Below are positions 14,938 to 19,581 of a DNA stretch of 19,581 bases, in pieces. The stretch comes from an uncultured Collinsella sp. (GTDB lineage: Bacteria; Actinomycetota; Coriobacteriia; Coriobacteriales; Coriobacteriaceae). Made by a program: the position numbers and the translations under genes. Position 1 is the stretch's first letter. Each line of letters opens with the position of its first letter. The stretch lies in the NCBI GenBank assembly GCA_937969105.1, contig CALBUZ010000174.1, forward strand, positions 1 to 19,581, given 5' to 3'. A model generated the notes under the pieces. That model made no database searches, was not told the DNA's origin, and was given only the letters and a program-made list of their open reading frames with translations.

Positions 14938-15600
14938 ATGGGCAACAACACAGCAGATACCTCTGTAGTCGATGCCGTCCCCGCATCCGATAGCGCGGCA
15001 AAGCGCTTGACGGGCGACGAACGCCGTCGCGAGATCCTCGATGCCGTGCGCACCGTGAGCTCTGAGCTGGGCGTGTCGCATCTATCCGTCTCGGCCGTGA
15101 CCAAGCGAGCCGGCTGCACGCGCTCGCTGTTCTACCACTACTTCGCCGACATGGACGCCGCCGTCACCGCTGTTATGGACGAGGCAATCGACGGTTTTAT
15201 CTCCGAGCTCGAGCAGTGGAATGCCAACCGCACCGTCGGCGATATCGAGGGCGCACTCGACACCGTCGCCCCGCTCTTTAAGCGCCTGGTCGCCAGCGGC
15301 CACGAGCTGCCGAGTACGCTCACCTCCAGCAGCGGCGCGCTCTACGGCGGCTTTCTGCACAACGTGGTCCAACGCGTGGCGCAGTATATCTGCGACACCA
15401 CCGTGGTGGATTTTGTCGCCCATCATGAGCTACGCATCGACCATGTCTACGAGACGTTCTACACCCTCATCATGGGTCTTTTGATGTATATCCGCACGCA
15501 CCCCGATGTGCCCGACGAGACGGTCAAGGAAATCATCGCCTCGACGCTCCACATCGAGGGCTACACCGCCAAGTATCCGGAGCGCAAGCCCCAGAACTGA
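14938..15600 (+). CDS. TetR/AcrR family transcriptional regulator
   Basis: A 220-residue regulator. The N-terminal DNA-binding domain (about 28-75) includes RREILDAVRTVSSELG and the helix-turn-helix VSAVTKRAGCTRSLFYHYFA, typical of TetR. The C-terminal ligand and dimer domain has no recognisable ligand signature. The ATG at 14938 is preferred over that at 14920, because AAAGGCGG lies 7 bases ahead of it while the earlier start has a purine run directly abutting. It is transcribed away from the oxidoreductase gene and 63 bases ahead of the membrane protein gene, with which it is probably co-transcribed. It likely represses both directions through the palindromes at 14841-14909, with release by the substrate of the redox module (inference). 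Confidence 0.93.
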   Translation: MGNNTADTSVVDAVPASDSAAKRLTGDERRREILDAVRTVSSELGVSHLSVSAVTKRAGCTRSLFYHYFADMDAAVTAVMDEAIDGFISELEQWNANRTVGDIEGALDTVAPLFKRLVASGHELPSTLTSSSGALYGGFLHNVVQRVAQYICDTTVVDFVAHHELRIDHVYETFYTLIMGLLMYIRTHPDVPDETVKEIIASTLHIEGYTAKYPERKPQN

Positions 15601-15663
15601 CGACATTTGGCCAAACTGCCCGCGATCAGAAGAGGGGCCGCGGGCGTGTGAAAGGAGAGCAGC

Positions 15664-16671
15664 ATGCTGTTCGATGTTTGGGGTAGCGATACCCTTATCC
15701 ACTGGGCCGGCTGGGCCATGGTCTTTATTGGCCTGATCGTGCTCAACGAGGTCGGCCGCCGCACCAAGCTGGGCGCGGCAATCATCTTTGGCGTGGCTCC
15801 GCTGGCCATGACCATCTACTGCGTCGCCATCGCCGTCGGCGTTTCGCAGGGCGCCGAGTGGGCGCTCACCAACCCCACCCATGTGTACCAGAACAGCTGG
15901 TTCCACTACGCCAAGGTGTACGCGGCGCTGGCCGGTTGCTGGGGCTTCATTGCCATTAAGTACCAGTGGGGCAAGATCGGCAAGGCGCATTGGTTCCGCG
16001 CGTGGCCGTTTGTGATCGTCGCCATCAACATCATGATCGCCGTCGTGTCCGACTTCGAGAGCGCCTATCACTTCTTTGTCCTGGGCCAGTCCACCTGGGT
16101 CACCTCCGAGGGTGCCACGCAGCTTGCCGGCTGGAACAACGTGTTCAACGGCATCGCCGGTCTCATCAACATCTTCTGCATGACCGGTTGGTGGAGCGTC
16201 TACGCCTCCGAGGATCAGACCGACATGTTGTGGCCCGACATGACCTGGGTCTACATCATCGCCTACGATATCTGGAACTTCTGCTACACCTACAACTGCC
16301 TGCCCACCCACTCCTGGTTCTGCGGCTTTGCGCTGCTGCTGGCGCCCACCGTCGCCGCCTTTATCTGGAACAAGGGCGGCTGGATTCAGAACCGCGCCTT
16401 TACGCTTGCTATTTGGTGCATGTTTGCCCAGGTGTTCCCGTACTTCCAGGAGGAGTCCATCTTTGTGACCCACTCCACGCTCGACCCCGGCGCCGCTACC
16501 GCGGTCTCGATCGCCGCGCTGATCGCCAACGTCGCCGCAATCATCTACATCGCCTACCGTGCCAAGAAGCTCGGCCGCAACCCCTACAAGCAGGACGTCT
16601 TTGAGGGCACCAGCGATTGGGAGAAGGCCACTGCCCGCCGCGCCAAGGTTGATTACGCGCACGCTGAGTAA
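15664..16671 (+). CDS. Polytopic membrane protein, probably DUF5692 family
   Basis: A 335-residue integral membrane protein with about nine hydrophobic helices and a short charged cytoplasmic C-terminus. I believe it belongs to the uncharacterised DUF5692 family, from memory of its length and style; a profile search is needed to confirm. It is strikingly rich in aromatic residues, with 21 Trp by my count, plus motifs such as SDFESAYHFFVLG and LPTHSWFCGF. No transporter, cytochrome or enzyme signature is evident, and there is no CxxCH heme motif. GGAGAG precedes the ATG at good spacing. It follows the TetR gene by 63 bases without a terminator, so it should share TetR control with the divergent flavoprotein. 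It might move the substrate of that enzyme or exchange electrons with the quinone pool; neither is shown by sequence. Confidence 0.85.
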   Translation: MLFDVWGSDTLIHWAGWAMVFIGLIVLNEVGRRTKLGAAIIFGVAPLAMTIYCVAIAVGVSQGAEWALTNPTHVYQNSWFHYAKVYAALAGCWGFIAIKYQWGKIGKAHWFRAWPFVIVAINIMIAVVSDFESAYHFFVLGQSTWVTSEGATQLAGWNNVFNGIAGLINIFCMTGWWSVYASEDQTDMLWPDMTWVYIIAYDIWNFCYTYNCLPTHSWFCGFALLLAPTVAAFIWNKGGWIQNRAFTLAIWCMFAQVFPYFQEESIFVTHSTLDPGAATAVSIAALIANVAAIIYIAYRAKKLGRNPYKQDVFEGTSDWEKATARRAKVDYAHAE

Positions 16672-16739
16672 CGCGCTGGTCGCTGTTGGCACTTGGGCAT
16701 AGGCCCGCCTGCCAGGCTTTTCAATCCGATGTCTCGCAG

Positions 16740-16779
16740 AGCCCCCGGAAAGCGTTTCGCTCGCTTTTCGGGGGCTTTT
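16740..16779 (+). terminator. Rho-independent terminator after the TetR-membrane protein operon
   Basis: A 15-bp stem with one G-T pair (16740-16754 with 16762-16776) and a short loop, followed by TTTT, about 70 bases past the membrane protein stop. Confidence 0.9.
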
Positions 16780-16900
16780 GTCGTTGCGTCTTCATTCAAA
16801 AACACACGCACAAATAAAATTGGATTTCAAATCATGCGGCGACTCTATGGGGTCCTGTTTTTGGGTACAGTGTTGTCCCGATATTGAGCTTGGGGGATAT

Positions 16901-18403
16901 ATGAAAGATGAGACGATGGGTCAAGAGGATGCGGCCCAAGATGCAGAAGCTTGCGCTGAGGCCTTGGAGAGCTTAGACCAGATCGCGCTGGCCGAGATTG
17001 CGTTTGACGATTCGAGCGTTGATGTGCAGGATGAGCCGGAAATCGAGGCGCAGCCCGATGATCAGGATGCAAAAGACGATGGCGCCGCGCCCACCGAAGA
17101 CGAGGCGGGGCACGAGAAATCCGAATGCGAAGCCGACGACCAGCCCGAATCCGACACGAGCGAGGAAACCATCTTGCTCGACAGCTTGCCGGCCGAGGAT
17201 TCGCTGACCCGCGAGCTTCCCGGCCTGGGTTCCGCACCAGCCGTGGACGAGACCATCGCCATGGGCGATATTCCCCTGCCGTCCGTTCCCTCGGCACGCG
17301 AGGCCGAGGTTCGCCATCGCAAGATGTCGCCCAAGCGCCGCAATCTGATGGTCTCCGGTGTCGTGGCCATCGCGCTCGTCGCCGGCGGCGCAGGCTATGC
17401 GGCTTGGAACGGATATCAGCAAGAGCAGGCTGCCGCTATCGCCGCCAGTGCGCACACGATGATGTCGGTGCAGATTGGCGTGCATGCCGCGGGCCTCGAC
17501 TGCTCAACTGGCTCCAAGATTCCCGTGCAGGTGAGCGGGCAGGATTCCGACGGTTCTTCCGTGAGCGAAACACTCTACGTTGATGAGCACGGTCGTGGCA
17601 TTAAGCTGCTGCCCGGCGATTACACGTTCTCCATCGCCGCCTCCCCCATCGCGGCGGACGGCACCATCTACACCGTCCCGACCACCAAGGCGCAGGTTAC
17701 GGTCAAGAGCGATGGTCAGGACCTGCGCGCTCAAGCCACCTTTAAACTTAAGGTGCCCTCGGCCGACACAGTGACCGACGACCAGATCGATGCCGCCGCC
17801 AAGTATGCCGAGGAGGGCGGCGCGAGCTCTGCCGCCGCGGCAAAGATCCTCCAGCAGGCGGCAATTACGCGCCGCGATGCCGCCGCCAACGCCGTAAGCG
17901 CAAGCGAGGCACAGTCCGCCCGCGATGCCGACGCTCGACACAAGGCGACGAACCTGTATCAGCTCGATATTCCGGTTGAGTGGTATGGCAAGGTCGCGAC
18001 CTGGCAAAACGGCAGCACGCTGTGCATTTATCTGGACGGCGACACCAACACACCGCTCGTGACGCTCGTCGCGGTGCGCGAGGGCGAGAGCTTTACGCCC
18101 GATGAGGGCGACGCGGTTTTGGGTGCGGCAAACCTCGGCAACGGCTACACCGTCTACGCCAGCGGCCCCGTTTATCCGTACGTGGTGCCCCAGACCATCA
18201 ACGGACGCACGCAAGACCCCGTGTCGACCTACCCCATGGACACTGCAGTTGAGCTTGTCGAGCTCACGACCGGCAACCGCTACACCTATAGCCAGATCAA
18301 GAACGTGCTGGTCGGCAAAGACGGCAAGGCTGACGCCGCGACCAAACTCGAGACCGACTACCTCGCCCAGATTCTGATGCCGAGCATCAAGGCCCAGGAC
18401 TAG
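16901..18403 (+). CDS. Single-pass membrane protein of unknown function with acidic cytoplasmic N-terminus
   Basis: A 500-residue protein I do not recognise. Residues 1-140 are acidic and low in complexity, with two similar motifs, EETILLD (88-94) and DETIAMGD (116-123). A basic stretch (MSPKRRN) precedes one membrane helix (about 149-170), giving an N-in, C-out anchor. The outer part has a beta-rich segment (about 188-285), an Ala-rich helical stretch with KYAEEGGASSAAAAKI (about 300-345), and a second folded segment (about 350-480) containing LDIPVEWYGKVATW and VELTTGNRYTY. The start at 16901 is chosen because GGGGGA lies just upstream; the frame is open back to 16778 through the terminator region, which is not credible coding. 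It is a single gene with its own upstream gap. A surface or envelope role is inferred from topology only. Confidence 0.8.
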   Translation: MKDETMGQEDAAQDAEACAEALESLDQIALAEIAFDDSSVDVQDEPEIEAQPDDQDAKDDGAAPTEDEAGHEKSECEADDQPESDTSEETILLDSLPAEDSLTRELPGLGSAPAVDETIAMGDIPLPSVPSAREAEVRHRKMSPKRRNLMVSGVVAIALVAGGAGYAAWNGYQQEQAAAIAASAHTMMSVQIGVHAAGLDCSTGSKIPVQVSGQDSDGSSVSETLYVDEHGRGIKLLPGDYTFSIAASPIAADGTIYTVPTTKAQVTVKSDGQDLRAQATFKLKVPSADTVTDDQIDAAAKYAEEGGASSAAAAKILQQAAITRRDAAANAVSASEAQSARDADARHKATNLYQLDIPVEWYGKVATWQNGSTLCIYLDGDTNTPLVTLVAVREGESFTPDEGDAVLGAANLGNGYTVYASGPVYPYVVPQTINGRTQDPVSTYPMDTAVELVELTTGNRYTYSQIKNVLVGKDGKADAATKLETDYLAQILMPSIKAQD

Positions 18404-18438
18404 CCGGGCACATCATGGTGCTCCCCAACCGTGATGAA

Positions 18439-18460
18439 GGGGCCAGGAGATCCTGACCCC
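18439..18460. terminator. Possible bidirectional terminator between convergent genes
   Basis: GGGGCCAGGA pairs with TCCTGACCCC (9 of 10) around a two-base loop, midway between two convergent genes. No T run follows on either strand, so the call is tentative. Confidence 0.35.
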
Positions 18461-18476
18461 ACAGGTCCATAGATGA

Positions 18477-19581
18477 TTAGGCAAGGAGCCACTTCCATGC
18501 GGGCATAACGTGTACCACGCCGTGCTCGCATGGAATATCGGCCTGCTCATCCATGGTAACGATTGCCGACTCGCCAAGATCGAACTGGGCCATCGAGGCA
18601 TCAAGCGCGGCAATTTCGCGCTCGCGCGTTTTCTCACTTGCCACATCCACACTCACCTGAATCAGGCTATAAGCCCGCATGAGAAGTGCGTCCCCAGCCA
18701 CAAAGTCCACCTCATGGCTTTTGCTCTTCTCTTTGATCAGCAGGCGGCAGACCGAGCCGGTCCTCACCGCGGGAGTCCTTCTTCTTAGTGCATTGAACAC
18801 TGCGGTCTCGAGCCTCTGGCCCTGGTCCAATGCCGATGCGGGAGAGAATGCTCCAAACATCGCAGGATCGACAGCGTAGACCTTAGACGCAGACCGCATG
18901 TTATTTGCCAGTGAACGCGTGAACTCCGGCACAGAAAATAACAGGTAGGCATCCTCATAATACTCAAGTAAATCGCTGAGCGAATTACGACTGACGGGTA
19001 TCTGTCTGCTCTTGAACTCGTTGTACACTTTGTTCACTGACAGCTCTCGTCCCGAAGATGCCATACACCGCGTTAGGAACAGCGATGCCAAGCGAGGGTT
19101 CTTGACGTCGTAACGCTCAACGACGTCCATAGCGACCGTTCGCGAAGCATATTCCTGTAGCAGCTGAATCGCGTCTGCGGGCGTCTGCTCAAGCGTCGCG
19201 ATGAATCCCCCTCGTTCAAGATATCCGATCAGATGATGTCGAAGCAGCGCTGCATCGCTTGGGGAAAAGGTCGCATCTGGCTCGAAAACGCTCCCCGTCT
19301 TATATCGAACGTATTCCGAAAAACTCAACGGAAAAAGCTCCCGTATAAGAGAACGACCCCTGAACTCGCTCTTAAGCTCTGAGGACAGCATCTTAGAAGA
19401 AGATCCCGTCACATAGACGGTCGCTTTCTCCGTATCGACTACACGCCGCAGAAACGCACCCCATTCGGGAATTTCCTGGATCTCGTCAAAGAAAATGTAA
19501 GCGCCCTCGGTTCGAGCAGCAGGATACAGCGCATAGAACGTGTCGAGCACGTCCACCAGCAGCGATGACTCATACGGGCGC
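18477..19581 (-). CDS. AAA-type ATPase with DUF4143 domain (5' end outside window)
   Basis: The gene runs off the window edge: the frame continues upstream of the internal GTG at 19556 as RPYESSLLV, so the visible part lacks the true start and the Walker A motif. The ATPase part shows a Walker B motif AYIFFDEIQEIP and the sensor-like VYVTGSSSKML followed by GRSLIRELFPLSFSEY, all typical of the ATPase/DUF4143 family (COG1373). The C-terminal DUF4143 part ends with SHEVDFVAGD and SLIQVSVDV, resembling a PD-(D/E)xK nuclease-like fold. These proteins are common accessory genes of bacteria and archaea with no settled function. Its codon use looks less GC-biased than that of the upstream genes, which may reflect transfer. 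It is convergent with the membrane protein gene. Confidence 0.9.
   Translation of the reverse strand, partial: RPYESSLLVDVLDTFYALYPAARTEGAYIFFDEIQEIPEWGAFLRRVVDTEKATVYVTGSSSKMLSSELKSEFRGRSLIRELFPLSFSEYVRYKTGSVFEPDATFSPSDAALLRHHLIGYLERGGFIATLEQTPADAIQLLQEYASRTVAMDVVERYDVKNPRLASLFLTRCMASSGRELSVNKVYNEFKSRQIPVSRNSLSDLLEYYEDAYLLFSVPEFTRSLANNMRSASKVYAVDPAMFGAFSPASALDQGQRLETAVFNALRRRTPAVRTGSVCRLLIKEKSKSHEVDFVAGDALLMRAYSLIQVSVDVASEKTREREIAALDASMAQFDLGESAIVTMDEQADIPCEHGVVHVMPAWKWLLA

Noticed and set aside
15430..16692. 420-residue minus-strand open frame across the membrane protein gene
   Set aside because: Antisense to a clear polytopic membrane protein; no motif and no start signal.
16778..16900. 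N-terminal extension of the 500-residue membrane protein (upstream start at 16778)
   Set aside because: It would begin inside the terminator at 16740-16779, with no ribosome binding site, whereas GGGGGA precedes the ATG at 16901.

Overview
The window looks like chromosomal DNA of a high-GC actinobacterium of the class Coriobacteriia, most probably a Collinsella relative. This is an inference from three things: the actinobacterial FHA / PP2C phosphatase / SEDS-PBP / PASTA-kinase cluster, gut-anaerobe features (mannose-family PTS, multi-[4Fe-4S] flavoprotein) and the codon bias. No rRNA, phage, IS element or CRISPR array is visible.

Layout. (1) 1-7302, plus strand: the cell-wall growth and signalling operon. 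It runs from the last codons of an upstream gene through a membrane-anchored FHA protein (fhaB-like), a PP2C phosphatase (pstP-like), one polypeptide fusing a RodA/FtsW-type SEDS glycosyltransferase to a class B penicillin-binding protein, and a PknB-type kinase with four PASTA repeats, ending in a strong terminator. (2) 7303-7819: no protein gene. It holds tRNA-Arg(CCU) on the minus strand, a mosaic of tRNA 3'-end fragments with repeated hairpins, and a long inverted repeat. (3) 7820-11102, minus strand: a complete mannose-family PTS operon, manX (EIIAB), manY (EIIC), manZ (EIID), then manO (DUF956) behind an internal terminator-like hairpin. (4) 11103-11505: an AT-rich control region with the man promoter and a nested palindromic repeat. 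(5) 11506-16671: a redox module. A 925-residue FAD/multi-[4Fe-4S] oxidoreductase and a downstream hypA-like gene lie on the minus strand. A TetR regulator and a Trp-rich polytopic membrane protein lie on the plus strand. The divergent gap carries three related 15-bp operator-like sites. (6) 16901-18403: a single-pass membrane protein of unknown function. (7) 18477-19581, minus strand: a DUF4143-type ATPase cut by the window edge.

How they fit together. In region 1 the kinase and phosphatase are expected to set the phosphorylation state of division and wall-synthesis proteins, FHA proteins to read phosphothreonine, and the fusion protein to polymerise and cross-link peptidoglycan. Region 3 imports and phosphorylates a hexose. 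Region 5 is the best candidate for an undescribed system: a TetR-controlled unit coupling a soluble NAD(P)H/ferredoxin-type flavoprotein with an aromatic-rich membrane protein, and possibly a nickel chaperone. Its substrate cannot be read from the sequence.
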